Assembly (NCBI RefSeq): GCF_964273065.1
Contig: NZ_OZ186815.1
Span: 3,782,001 to 3,846,000 of the forward strand
Direction: 5' to 3'
Length of the DNA stretch: 64,000 nucleotides
From: Nocardiopsis dassonvillei_B
Lineage (GTDB): Bacteria; Actinomycetota; Actinomycetes; Streptosporangiales; Streptosporangiaceae
Positions 1 through 8,163 of the stretch are shown here, one piece after another. The position numbers and the translations under genes were made by a program. The stretch's first letter is position 1; every line of letters begins with the position of its first letter. The notes under the pieces were generated by a model. The model searched no databases. It had not been told where the DNA came from and worked only from the letters and a program-made list of their open reading frames with translations.

Positions 1-93
1 CTTGAGTTTGTCCACCTCCAGAAGGAAGCGGAGCTGCGCGTTCAACCGCTCGTTGTCGACCCCGCTGGCAAAGACCGGTGCCGGTTCCGTCAC
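1..93 (-). CDS. HD-family hydrolase, N-terminal fragment
   Basis: Only the first 31 codons lie in the window; the gene runs off the left edge. From a GTG at 93 the minus strand encodes a peptide containing NERLNAQLRFLLEVDKLK, the pattern that opens bacterial YfbR-like HD-domain phosphohydrolases (nucleotidase relatives). The metal-binding HD motif would lie further along and cannot be checked. An AGGAGG-like ribosome site lies about 7 nt upstream of the GTG, which supports this start. The family call rests on one short motif. Confidence 0.55.
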   Translation of the reverse strand, partial: MTEPAPVFASGVDNERLNAQLRFLLEVDKLK

Positions 94-251
94 GTGGTTC
101 GCCCTCCTGAAGGATGAGTCGAAACGGTCAGGTGGACCGCTCTGGAGCGGTCGCCCCTGGATGATCCCATGGAACGCGGACCGGCTGTCGCGGTGGCGTC
201 CGTTAAGGGGACGGCCGGGGATGTGGCGGGGTGCACACGGTGAACGTGCCG

Positions 252-1394
252 TCACGGGGAGGGGACGGCGGCGCGTGGGCCTCCTCCGGGGTGCCGACCC
301 TGTCCGGACCCGGCCCGGACCTGCGCGGAAGCCGTGACGTGCCGGTGGAACCACTCGGTCAGGGCCCGGTCCGTGAGCACGCCGCCGGGGGTGAGCGGGC
401 CGGGCTCCAGTCCGGGCTCGGGGCCGATGGCGTGGGCCAGATCGGGGATCACGATGTGACGGAGCACATGGTTCGTCCCCTCGGGGGACACGGGTACGGG
501 GGTGTCCCGCCTGGGTCGGCGGCGTCGCCGCAACCAGCCCGAACCCTGGCCCTCCCGGCCCTCCTGCCTCTCCCGCCCTCCCTGCTCCTCCTGCGCCGCG
601 GTGCCCAGGAACTCGGCGCGGAGCGCGTCGTGCAGGCCACGCCCGTGCTCGGGCGGCAGCACGTCGTCCCGGCCACCGCTGACGATCAGCGTCGGGACGC
701 GGCTCTGGGCGACGTCGGCGGCCCGGCTCGTGAAGTCGAACCGCTCGCGGACCGCCAGGGACTCCTCGGTCCACCCGTAGGGGGTGCCGTGGTTGCGCTC
801 CCGGACGGCCAGGAGCGGGGCCGGGTCGGCGACCGGGTTGATGAGGGCGACGGCGCCGAGCGGCAGGTCGCCCTCGGCCAGGGACAGCAGTGCGGCGGAC
901 GCGCCGGCGCCCACCCCGACCAGGCCGACCGGGTCGTCGGTGATCGGGAAGAGGGAGCGTAGTTCGGCGACCAGGCGGGGCAGCTCGGCGGCGGCCTCCT
1001 CGACCACCGGGCCGAACAGCTCCATCAGGTAGTCGCTCTCACCGCGGCGGCCGATCTCGCGCACGCCGCCCCGGGGCAGGCGGGCGCCGAACAGCGGCAG
1101 GCCCGGGTAGACGCGCCAGGCGGGCAGCGAGGCCATGGGCACGGTTCCGGCCAGGGCGGCCTCGCCGCGCGGCGGCTCGAACGCGTGCAGGCCCAGGACG
1201 AGCGGTGCCGGGTGCACGCCGGTCGCGGGGGGCAGGGCCACGAACGGGATCCCCGCCGCGGACCCGGTGACCGGGGTGGACCTGCCGTCCGCCGCGCTTC
1301 CATCCCCCGCTCTTCCGTCCCCTGCCCGCCGGCCCCCCGCTCGCTCGCCCTCCGCTCTTCCGTCCACCGCGTCCACGGGTGCGTCGCCTACCAC
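252..1394 (-). CDS. alpha/beta-hydrolase-like protein lacking the nucleophile serine
   Basis: The 380-aa product has an alpha/beta-hydrolase core. The nucleophile-elbow region reads GLVGVGAGASAALLSLAEG, the acid region SGGRDDVLPP, and the histidine region IPDLAHAIGPEP. The usual G-x-S-x-G elbow is G-V-G-A-G here, so the nucleophile serine appears to be glycine while Asp and His remain. The first 45 residues are a low-complexity R/A/G/D stretch, and about 40 mostly basic and glycine-rich residues are inserted before the histidine region. The GTG start overlaps the end of the TetR gene by 7 nt (GTGGTAG), so translation is probably coupled. It could be a non-catalytic or ligand-binding relative, or use another residue. 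Substrate unknown. Confidence 0.75.
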   Translation of the reverse strand: MVGDAPVDAVDGRAEGERAGGRRAGDGRAGDGSAADGRSTPVTGSAAGIPFVALPPATGVHPAPLVLGLHAFEPPRGEAALAGTVPMASLPAWRVYPGLPLFGARLPRGGVREIGRRGESDYLMELFGPVVEEAAAELPRLVAELRSLFPITDDPVGLVGVGAGASAALLSLAEGDLPLGAVALINPVADPAPLLAVRERNHGTPYGWTEESLAVRERFDFTSRAADVAQSRVPTLIVSGGRDDVLPPEHGRGLHDALRAEFLGTAAQEEQGGRERQEGREGQGSGWLRRRRRPRRDTPVPVSPEGTNHVLRHIVIPDLAHAIGPEPGLEPGPLTPGGVLTDRALTEWFHRHVTASAQVRAGSGQGRHPGGGPRAAVPSP

Positions 1395-2134
1395 CGCGCC
1401 TCGCCTTCGTCGCGTCCGTTGCGCCGTGAGAAGTCGGTGAGGTAACTGCTCACCATCCGCTTCGCCTCGTTGATGAGGTCCGGGTCGCCCTCGGGGTCGT
1501 TGCGGAACGCCAGCTTGAGCACCGCGTCGGCGGCCTCGACGGCCACGTGGACGGCCCGGTCGAGGTCGTCGTCGTCGGAGATGCCGGAGGCGGACACGAC
1601 GATCTGGCGCAGCCGGATAGAGATGACCCGGTTGTTGTCCGTGCCGCCGTTGAGCAGGCGGGTGTCGACGATGTCGCCGAAGTGCAGGCTGCGAAAGCCC
1701 GGCACGTTGCGGTGCATGTCGATGTACTCGTCGACGATGGCGTCGACCGCGGTGGTCCAGTGGCCGAACGACGCCCCGGCGAGGCGTTCGGTGATCCGAG
1801 CGCCGAACTGGTCGAGGAACCGCAGGCCCAGGGCCTGGGTGATCGCCTTCTTGTCGGGGAAGAACTGGTACACCGAGCCGATCGCCACCCCGGCGCGTTC
1901 GGCGATCCGCGTGGTGGAGAGGTTGTCGTAGCCGACCTCGTCCAGGATCTCCGCGCAGCAGTCGAGCATCCGCTGGACGCGGAGCATGCTGCGCTGCTGG
2001 GCGGGGAGCCTCCGGAGCGGGGCCTGCGCGAAGGCGAGCTCGTCCGTGGAGACACGTGCGTGACCCGACCCGTTCTTGCCTGCGGGGGTCCTCCGCGACC
2101 GCGGGGGAGTTGAGCTTCGGGAATTAGTCGTCAC
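1388..2134 (-). CDS. TetR/AcrR-family transcriptional regulator
   Basis: The 248-aa protein has an unusually long basic N-terminal extension (about 45 residues) before the TetR DNA-binding domain. The helix-turn-helix is at about residues 65-110 and includes TTRIAERAGVAIGSVYQFF. The C-terminal ligand domain is all-helical and not diagnostic. It starts with GTG at 2134 and is divergent from the semialdehyde dehydrogenase at 2278, and it shares an overlap with the hydrolase-like gene downstream, so one or both neighbours are its likely targets. The 143-bp divergent spacer contains TTCCGGAA (2151-2158), a candidate operator core. The effector is unknown. Confidence 0.9.
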   Translation of the reverse strand: MTTNSRSSTPPRSRRTPAGKNGSGHARVSTDELAFAQAPLRRLPAQQRSMLRVQRMLDCCAEILDEVGYDNLSTTRIAERAGVAIGSVYQFFPDKKAITQALGLRFLDQFGARITERLAGASFGHWTTAVDAIVDEYIDMHRNVPGFRSLHFGDIVDTRLLNGGTDNNRVISIRLRQIVVSASGISDDDDLDRAVHVAVEAADAVLKLAFRNDPEGDPDLINEAKRMVSSYLTDFSRRNGRDEGEARW

Positions 2135-2277
2135 GCCACCTATGATGCCGTTCCGGAATCACCTGGTTCCGGGGAAATTCCAGTTTCGTTCTGCGGACTC
2201 TTCCTTCCGCGCCATCATCACGGCATGGTGGGAGCGTGCCCGAGGCCTCACAGCCATCGCTCTTGGAGGTTGAGTCA

Positions 2278-3759
2278 ATGAACACCCCGCCGCCGACGCA
2301 CGGGATTCCGCGGGAGACCACGCCCGAGGAACTCGACGCCGTCATGGAGCGTGCGGCCGCCGCCGCCCCGCTGCTGGCCTCGCTCGCTCCCGCCGAGCGC
2401 GCCCGGCTGCTGCGGGCCGTCGCCGAGGCACTGGACACAGCTGCGGACGACCTCGTCCCCCTGGCACAGGAGGAGGCGCACTACCCGGAGGCCCGCTGCC
2501 GGGGCGAACTGGCCCGGACCACCTTCCAGCTGCGGCAGTTCGCCGAAGTGCTGGAGGAGGGCACCTACCTGGAGGCCATGGTCGACCCGGCCGACCCCGA
2601 CTGGGGGACCCCGCGACCCGACGTGCGGCGCCTGCTGGTGCCGCTGGGACCGGTGGTCGTGTTCGGGGCCAGCAACTTCCCGTTCGCGTTCTCCACCGCG
2701 GGCGGGGACAGCGCCTCGGCACTGGCCGCCGGCTGCCCGGTGGTCGTCAAGGCCCACCCCGGCCACCCGCGCCTGGCGCGGCGCACCACGGAGGTCGTCG
2801 TGGCGGCACTGGCCGCCGCGGGCGCCCCCGAGGGGTCGTTCGACCTCGTCGAGGGAGTCGAGGCGGGACGGCTCGCCGTCCTGCACCCGCTGACCCGGGC
2901 GGTCGGGTTCACCGGGTCCATCCCCGGCGGGCGCGCCCTGTTCGACCTGGCGGTGTCGCGTCCGGACCCGATCCCGTTCTACGGGGAGCTGGGCAGCGTG
3001 AACCCGGTGTTCGTCACCCGGGCCGCCGCCACCGCCCGCGGTGGGGAGATCCTCACCGGGTACGCCGAGTCCGCGACCCTGGGCTCCGGGCAGTTCTGCA
3101 CCAAGCCGGGCGTGCTCTTCGTCCCGGAGGACACCAAGCTGGACACGCTCATCGCGGACTTCGAGGGGCGGGCGGCGACGCCGCTGCTCAACGACAGGGT
3201 CGCCGACGGGTTCGCCCGCGGGCTGGACTCCCTCTCGGGGCACCCGGCCACGGAGGTCCTGGTCCAGGGGGCGCGGGACGGGGACGGCGCCTGGTCGCCG
3301 TCGCTGCTGCGCACCGACCTGGACGCGCTGCTGGAGCACGCGGAGGCCCTCCTGGAGGAGTGCTTCGGCCCGGCCACGCTGGTGGTGACCTACGCCGACG
3401 AGCGGCGGCTGCTGGAGGCCGCGGGCGTTCTCCAGGGGCAGCTCACCGTCACCGTGCACGGCGAGGAGGACGACGCGATCGCACCCGCACTGCTGGCCCT
3501 GGGGGCGTCCGTGGCGGGCCGGGTCGTCTGGAACGGCTGGCCGACGGGTGTGGCGGTCACCCACGCCATGACCCACGGCGGGCCGTACCCGGCGACGACC
3601 GCGCCGCTGCACACCTCCGTGGGCAGCACGGCGATCCGCCGGTTCCTGCGCCCGGTCACCTACCAGTCGGTGCCGGACGCCCTCCTGCCGGAGGTGCTCC
3701 GCGACGCCAACCCGCTCGGCGTCCCCCGCCGCCTCAACGGCGCACCCGCCACCTCCTGA
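2278..3759 (+). CDS. alpha-ketoglutaric semialdehyde dehydrogenase (ALDH family)
   Basis: The 493-aa NAD(P)-dependent aldehyde dehydrogenase most resembles the alpha-ketoglutaric semialdehyde (2,5-dioxopentanoate) dehydrogenase branch, which oxidises the semialdehyde to 2-oxoglutarate in pentose, uronate, glucarate or hydroxyproline breakdown. The cofactor-binding segment is VVFGASNFPFAFST. The general-base Glu lies in YGELGSVNP (about residue 237) and the catalytic Cys in GSGQFCTKPG (about residue 274). I chose the ATG at 2278 because GGAGG lies 8 nt upstream (2265-2269); an in-frame GTG at 2236 lacks this. It is divergent from the TetR gene. No other sugar-acid genes are nearby, so the physiological pathway is not visible. 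Confidence 0.85.
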   Translation: MNTPPPTHGIPRETTPEELDAVMERAAAAAPLLASLAPAERARLLRAVAEALDTAADDLVPLAQEEAHYPEARCRGELARTTFQLRQFAEVLEEGTYLEAMVDPADPDWGTPRPDVRRLLVPLGPVVVFGASNFPFAFSTAGGDSASALAAGCPVVVKAHPGHPRLARRTTEVVVAALAAAGAPEGSFDLVEGVEAGRLAVLHPLTRAVGFTGSIPGGRALFDLAVSRPDPIPFYGELGSVNPVFVTRAAATARGGEILTGYAESATLGSGQFCTKPGVLFVPEDTKLDTLIADFEGRAATPLLNDRVADGFARGLDSLSGHPATEVLVQGARDGDGAWSPSLLRTDLDALLEHAEALLEECFGPATLVVTYADERRLLEAAGVLQGQLTVTVHGEEDDAIAPALLALGASVAGRVVWNGWPTGVAVTHAMTHGGPYPATTAPLHTSVGSTAIRRFLRPVTYQSVPDALLPEVLRDANPLGVPRRLNGAPATS

Positions 3760-3767
3760 CCCCGACA

Positions 3768-3795
3768 GCGGGGGAGGCGCCGCCGCCTCCCCCGC
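3768..3795 (+). terminator. hairpin after the dehydrogenase gene
   Basis: A perfect 12-bp G/C stem with a 4-nt loop (arm GCGGGGGAGGCG) starts 9 nt after the stop codon. There is no T-run, as is common for hairpins in such GC-rich genomes. Confidence 0.6.
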
Positions 3796-3960
3796 CCACG
3801 GGCGGGCGCGTGCCGCCTCGCCCCCTCCGGTCCTTCCGCTTCCCTCAACGCTGTCGTGGGCGCAGGTCCGCCTGCCCGGGGTGCCGCCGGACCTTCGCCA
3901 CGGCGGCCCGGACCGCCCGGCGCGACGGTGAGGGCGGGGGCACCGCGGGCCGCGGCGGGA

Positions 3961-4521
3961 TCACGCCGTCCCCCGGTCATGGGCGGCGATGAAAGCGCGG
4001 GCCCGGCGCCGCAGCCGCAGGACCGACGGCCACAGGGCCGTCAGCAGCACCGCACCCGCCACCGGCCGTGCCGTGTACAGGAACACCTCGCCCGGTGACA
4101 GCCCCGGTGGCCCCGGAAGTGAGACGATCCAGGCTCCCCAGAACGACACGGCCAGCGCCCCCACGGAGAACCCGAGGAACCCGCAGGTGTGGAAGGCCGG
4201 CGCGGACTCCGCCACCGCCCGTCCCAGACGGTCGGTCTCCGGGTCGCCGGTCGTCCGCCCCCTCTCCACCTCGCGCACGGCGGCCGCCGACCGTACCGGG
4301 TCGGTGTCGGAGTCGAGCGGGTAACGGGCATGCGCTCGGCGCAGGGACCGCTCCAGCCGCCACAGCAGAGCGCACATCACGCAGACGGCCACCGCGAACG
4401 CCGCGGTCAGGGCCCGTTCCACAGGAGAGGACACGAGGAGTGAGAACAGGACGACACCGATCACCGGCGGTACGGCCGGCGCCGCGTACAGCCGGGTACG
4501 CGATCCGGGACGGGCGCGCAT
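3961..4521 (-). CDS. four-helix membrane protein, function unknown
   Basis: The protein of about 186 aa has four predicted membrane segments: VPPVIGVVLFSLLVS, FAVAVCVMCALLW, FLGFSVGALAVSFWGAW and VAGAVLLTALWP. A cytoplasmic-looking charged linker lies between the second and third. The tail is basic (RLRRRARAF). I recognise no family. The ATG at 4521 is preceded by AGGGA at good spacing; a GTG at 4584 would add 21 residues and is possible. It is transcribed away from the adenosine deaminase gene, across a 150-bp spacer that includes an inverted repeat. Confidence 0.7.
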   Translation of the reverse strand: MRARPGSRTRLYAAPAVPPVIGVVLFSLLVSSPVERALTAAFAVAVCVMCALLWRLERSLRRAHARYPLDSDTDPVRSAAAVREVERGRTTGDPETDRLGRAVAESAPAFHTCGFLGFSVGALAVSFWGAWIVSLPGPPGLSPGEVFLYTARPVAGAVLLTALWPSVLRLRRRARAFIAAHDRGTA

Positions 4522-4596
4522 GCGGAGTTCCCTGCGGGCGGCGCGTACCCGGAAGGCCGATGGCGGGGGGACCGTACCCCGCACGGTATCGGGACC

Positions 4597-4670
4597 CCCA
4601 CCTGACAGGTGGGTGTGAGGTTCACCGGAAGCCCTTGGAGGCCGGAGCCGGCCACCCGTAGTCTCGCGCC
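4597..4670 (+). promoter_or_regulatory. inverted repeat and probable leaderless promoter of the deaminase gene
   Basis: CCCACCTG-A-CAGGTGGG (4597-4613) is a perfect inverted repeat with 8-bp arms. A -10-like TAGTCT lies at 4659-4664, six nt before the ATG at 4671, and there is no Shine-Dalgarno site, so transcription probably starts at the ATG. The repeat, about 45 nt further up, could be an operator serving either divergent gene. Confidence 0.45.
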
Positions 4671-5810
4671 ATGAGCAGCCACCCGAACCCCGGCACCGCT
4701 TCCGGCGCGGCCTCCGGCCCCGTCCCCGACGCGGTCTCCGTTCCCGACCCCGTCCCGGCCCCCGCGGCCGCCCCCGCCTCCGACGCGGTCGAGGCCCTGA
4801 TCCGCGACCTCCCCAAGGTCGAGCTCCACGTCCACCTCGAGGGCTCCATGCCCGCCGAGACCCTCTTCGCCCTGGCCCGGCGCCACGGGGTCGAGTCCGT
4901 CCCCGACACCCTCGAGGCCCTGCGCGACTGGTACGCCTTCACCGACTTCCCGCACTTCCTCGACGTGTACCTGGCCTCGGTCGGCGCCCTGCGCGAGGAG
5001 GAGGACTTCGCGCTGCTCACCTCGGCGGTCGCCGAGCGCCTGGCCGCGCAGAACGTCCGCTACGCCGAGCTGCACATCAGCCTCTACACCCACCTCATGC
5101 GCGGGGTGCCCGCCCGGGTGGTGTTCGACGGGGTGGAGGCGGCCCGCCGCGAGGCCGAGCGCGAACACGGCATCCGGCTGCGCTGGATCCCCGACTTCCC
5201 CACCGACTTCGGACCGCAGAGCGCGGACCGGACCCTCGACGCGGTCCTGGCCGACGCGCCTCCCACCACGGTCGGGTTCGGGGTGGGCGGGACGGGCAGC
5301 ACCCTGGTCCCCTACGCCGACGTGTTCGGCCGGGCCCGGGCCGCCGGGCTGGCCAGCCTGCCGCACGCGGGGGAGCACGGCGGCCCCGAGCGGGTGGTCG
5401 AGGCCCTGGACCTGCTCAAGGCCGAGCGCATCGGGCACGGCATCGACTCCATGCTCGACAAGGACCTGGTGGCGCGCCTGGTGGACGAGCAGGTCCCCAT
5501 CGACGTCAGCCCCACCTCCAACGTGTGCACCCGGGCGGTGGCGCGGATCGGGGAGCACCCGCTGCCGGCCATGCTCGACGCGGGGCTGCTGGTGACCCTC
5601 AACACCGACGACCCCACCATGTTCGGCACCGACCTCGTCAACGAGTACCGCACCGCCCACCACCTGGGGCTGTCCCCGGAGGACCTGGTGCGGCTGGCCG
5701 CCAACGGGGTCCGGGCCTCCTACCTGGGCGCGGCGCACCGGCACGGGCTGCTCTCCGAGATCGCCGAGGTCTGTGCCCGGCACGGGGTCCCGGCCTCCGC
5801 GGCCGTCTGA
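4671..5810 (+). CDS. add: adenosine deaminase family protein
   Basis: The 379-aa metal-dependent deaminase of the ADA family has the zinc-site motif VELHVHLEGS, the catalytic HAGEHGG and ERIGHGI segments, and LNTDDPTMF with the metal-ligand Asp. ADA enzymes convert adenosine or deoxyadenosine to inosine in purine salvage. The aminodeoxyfutalosine deaminases of the futalosine menaquinone route belong to the same fold and cannot be ruled out. The first 40 residues are a Pro/Ala/Ser-rich extension before the catalytic domain. The start is supported by the leaderless-type -10 TAGTCT six nt upstream. It stands alone as a transcription unit, divergent from a membrane-protein gene. Confidence 0.85.
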   Translation: MSSHPNPGTASGAASGPVPDAVSVPDPVPAPAAAPASDAVEALIRDLPKVELHVHLEGSMPAETLFALARRHGVESVPDTLEALRDWYAFTDFPHFLDVYLASVGALREEEDFALLTSAVAERLAAQNVRYAELHISLYTHLMRGVPARVVFDGVEAARREAEREHGIRLRWIPDFPTDFGPQSADRTLDAVLADAPPTTVGFGVGGTGSTLVPYADVFGRARAAGLASLPHAGEHGGPERVVEALDLLKAERIGHGIDSMLDKDLVARLVDEQVPIDVSPTSNVCTRAVARIGEHPLPAMLDAGLLVTLNTDDPTMFGTDLVNEYRTAHHLGLSPEDLVRLAANGVRASYLGAAHRHGLLSEIAEVCARHGVPASAAV

Positions 5811-6076
5811 CGAGACCCATTCGGTCCGCGCAACCGCACTCCCCGCCCACTCTGCGCACCCCGGTCACCCGCCCACCCGGTCACCCGCACACCCCGTGCA
5901 CCCCGGCCACCCGTGCAGTCCGATCTCCCCGCACTCCGGACAAGGGTCCGGGCGTCCGCGTCGACCGACGCGAACGCCCGGTGGGAGTCGTCGAGGGATC
6001 CGTCCCGAAGTCCCGCCAGGATCCGTCCCGGGCCCCCTTCGGAGCCTCCTCCGAGGCGCCCCGAGGCCGGTCCGGG

Positions 6077-7201
6077 TCAGGCGGGCGAGTCGGTCAGCGG
6101 CAGGCCGCACTCGGTCCGCATGTCGACCCAGGTCTGCGCGGCGCTCTCCGCGGCGGCGCCCTCGTAGGGGACGGGCACGCCGTTCTGGATCTGGGCGGGC
6201 AGCCAGTCGGCCTGGGTGACCGAGCCCTGGTCGAAGGTGAGGGTGAGCACGCCGGTCTCGGCGGTGGGGCCGTTGAAGTTGTAGAACACGAAGTTGCTCA
6301 GCCCGTAGTGCACGTAGGAGTCGCCCATGAACCCGCCGGGGGACAGCACGTGGGCGTGCCCGCCGACGACGGCGGTGGCGCCCGCGTCCACCAGCTCCTG
6401 GGCGAGGGTGGGTGCGTGCGGCAGCGGGCAGTGCGAGCCCTCCAGGCCCCAGTGCAGGAACACCACGACGTTGTCGTACTGCGCGGCGGCCTCGGCGACG
6501 GCGTCGAGCATGTGCTGCTTCATCTCGCCCTTGGTGGAGGCCATGCCGGGCTTGCCCTCGCCCGCGGTCCACTCCGCCATCAGGTGGTCGTCGAGCACGT
6601 CGCTGGCGCCGAACATGGCGATGCTCTGGCCGTTGACCTCGGCGACGTGCGGCGTGTACGCCTCCCCGATGTCGCGCCCGGCGCCCACCAGGGCGACCTC
6701 GGAGGCGTCGCCGTTGGCGAGGGTGTCGAGGAGGCCGTCGACCCCGTAGTCCATGCCGTGGTTGTTGGCGATGGTGGCCACGTCCACGCCCGCCCCGCTC
6801 AGGGCGTCCAGGGCGGTGGCGGGCGCGCGGAAGAGGAACTGCTTGCCGGGGGCGGGGGTGCCGCCCTCGGTCACGGCGGTCTCCAGGTTGACCATGGCCA
6901 GGTCGGCCGCGGACAGGTGCTCGGAGATGGGGTCGAGCGCGGTGGCCGGGTCCTCCAGGCGGGGGCGCAGCAGGCCCTCGAACATCACGTCGCCGCCGAA
7001 GGCGACGGTGAACGGCTCGGTGGCGACCTCGGGTTCGGCGGCGGCGCTGGGCGAGGGAGAGGAATCGCCGCCGGCCGATCCCTGAAGCTGCTCCGGCTCC
7101 TCGTCGGCCGAGGAGCAGGCGGCGACGAGCAGGAGGGCGAGCGTCGCGGCTCCCAGCGGCAGGGCCGTGCGCGCGCGGGTACGGATGGGTGCGGGTTGCA
7201 T
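6077..7201 (-). CDS. CapA-family lipoprotein (PGA_cap metallophosphatase fold)
   Basis: The lipoprotein of about 374 aa starts at the ATG at 7201, with GGAG about 6 nt upstream. Its signal peptide ends in a lipobox (LLLVAACSS), followed by an acidic Ser/Pro linker. The mature part is a calcineurin-like CapA domain: VAFGGDVMFEG (first metal motif), MVNLETAVTEGG, TIANNHGMDYG, VVFLHWGLE and VVGGHAHV. CapA proteins take part in poly-gamma-glutamate capsule anchoring or act as surface phosphoesterases. No capB or capC lies nearby, so a capsule role is not supported by context. It faces the add gene, with 266 bp between the two stops. Confidence 0.85.
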   Translation of the reverse strand: MQPAPIRTRARTALPLGAATLALLLVAACSSADEEPEQLQGSAGGDSSPSPSAAAEPEVATEPFTVAFGGDVMFEGLLRPRLEDPATALDPISEHLSAADLAMVNLETAVTEGGTPAPGKQFLFRAPATALDALSGAGVDVATIANNHGMDYGVDGLLDTLANGDASEVALVGAGRDIGEAYTPHVAEVNGQSIAMFGASDVLDDHLMAEWTAGEGKPGMASTKGEMKQHMLDAVAEAAAQYDNVVVFLHWGLEGSHCPLPHAPTLAQELVDAGATAVVGGHAHVLSPGGFMGDSYVHYGLSNFVFYNFNGPTAETGVLTLTFDQGSVTQADWLPAQIQNGVPVPYEGAAAESAAQTWVDMRTECGLPLTDSPA

Positions 7202-8163
7202 GCGTGCTCCATAAGGGGCGGGGGAAACGGGGGGCGTGTCCTGAGGTTCAGGACGCGCATCGCACGTCTCCGGTTGGCCGGTGCGCACGAATCCGGGGAC
7301 CCCGACCCGTTCGTCACCGAATGCTACTCATCGTGTTCAGGATATTGCCAAGCGTGTTCGCCGTCAGGGTTTCGGTGCAGGTCCGAGGCGGCCCGGGGTG
7401 CCGGGGCGTGTCTCCGGCGCGGACGCGGAGGCGCGGCCCCGGTGTGGGACCGGGGGCGCGGCCCCGGTGTCCCCGGCGCGGGGCGCCCCTTCGGCTTCAG
7501 GGTACGTGCTCTTGACCAGGTGTTTTGTCATGCTTTGCAACCTCTGGTGCGGTCTGCGTCCAGTGGGTCCGGGCGGACTCCCTCGCGGGAGGACTCCTGG
7601 CGGCCGACGGGTTTCAATGGTGCATATCTCCTTTTTCCGACTTTTCTCTCAAAGGGTGTATCAAACTCATTCCTCTGAATTGGCCATGCACGGGTTGAGG
7701 CGCCCTTCAGTGTCCGGGGAAACTAACCAACGAAGTTGCTTAGTAGTTTGGCCGTGTTGGTTTACCGGTAAATTTTTCTGACTAAATTACTACTCAGAGT
7801 GTCTACTTGATCTCACTGTGTTTTGAGAGTAGGTGCTCTGATCAGGCTTGACTTCATATGGTTACAATAGAGTGACCCTAAGTACTTGCGCTCGAGATAA
7901 GCATTTCCGGAAAGCGCTTGTGCTTCTTCGTGGGCTTGCTAACGTTTCGGTCCGTCGCCGGTTCGAGAAGAAAAGGACCGCGGCATCCTGCGGGCCACCC
8001 CGCCGTTCCACCGCCTTCGTGCCGGTGGCGGGCCCGCACCGCCGCCCCGGCGGAACCGTGCGCACCCAGCGCCCCGCGCCCCCGCGGACCGGTCCCGCCT
8101 CCGCGGTTCCACGCCACGACCGGCGTGCATCCCCAGGTTTCCTGCGTCGAAAGGCCGCACCAG
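7202..8163. promoter_or_regulatory. 962-bp AT-rich control region upstream of the chaplin gene
   Basis: No convincing gene is present. From about 7600 to 7930 the GC content falls to around half, the longest such stretch in the window. The left part (7390-7500) has GC-rich direct repeats of GCGCGGCCCCGGTGT and hairpin-forming sequence. The AT-rich part carries a perfect 12-bp palindrome (7761-7772) and a good -10 hexamer, TACAAT (7863-7868), which would give a leader of about 290 nt before the chaplin ATG. I see no strong -35 and no match I can vouch for to a developmental sigma-factor consensus. Confidence 0.5.
7761..7772. promoter_or_regulatory. 12-bp palindrome TTTACCGGTAAA, candidate operator
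   Basis: A perfect palindrome in the AT-rich region, about 100 bp upstream of the TACAAT -10 element and 390 bp before the chaplin start. It is flanked by AGTAGT (left) and ACTACT (right), which are inverted relative to each other. It looks like a dimeric regulator site. The protein that binds it is unknown. Confidence 0.4.

Noticed and set aside
7281..7781. Open frame of 166 codons upstream of the chaplin gene
   Set aside because: Its composition changes abruptly along the frame, it has no domain, and it crosses the AT-rich control region.
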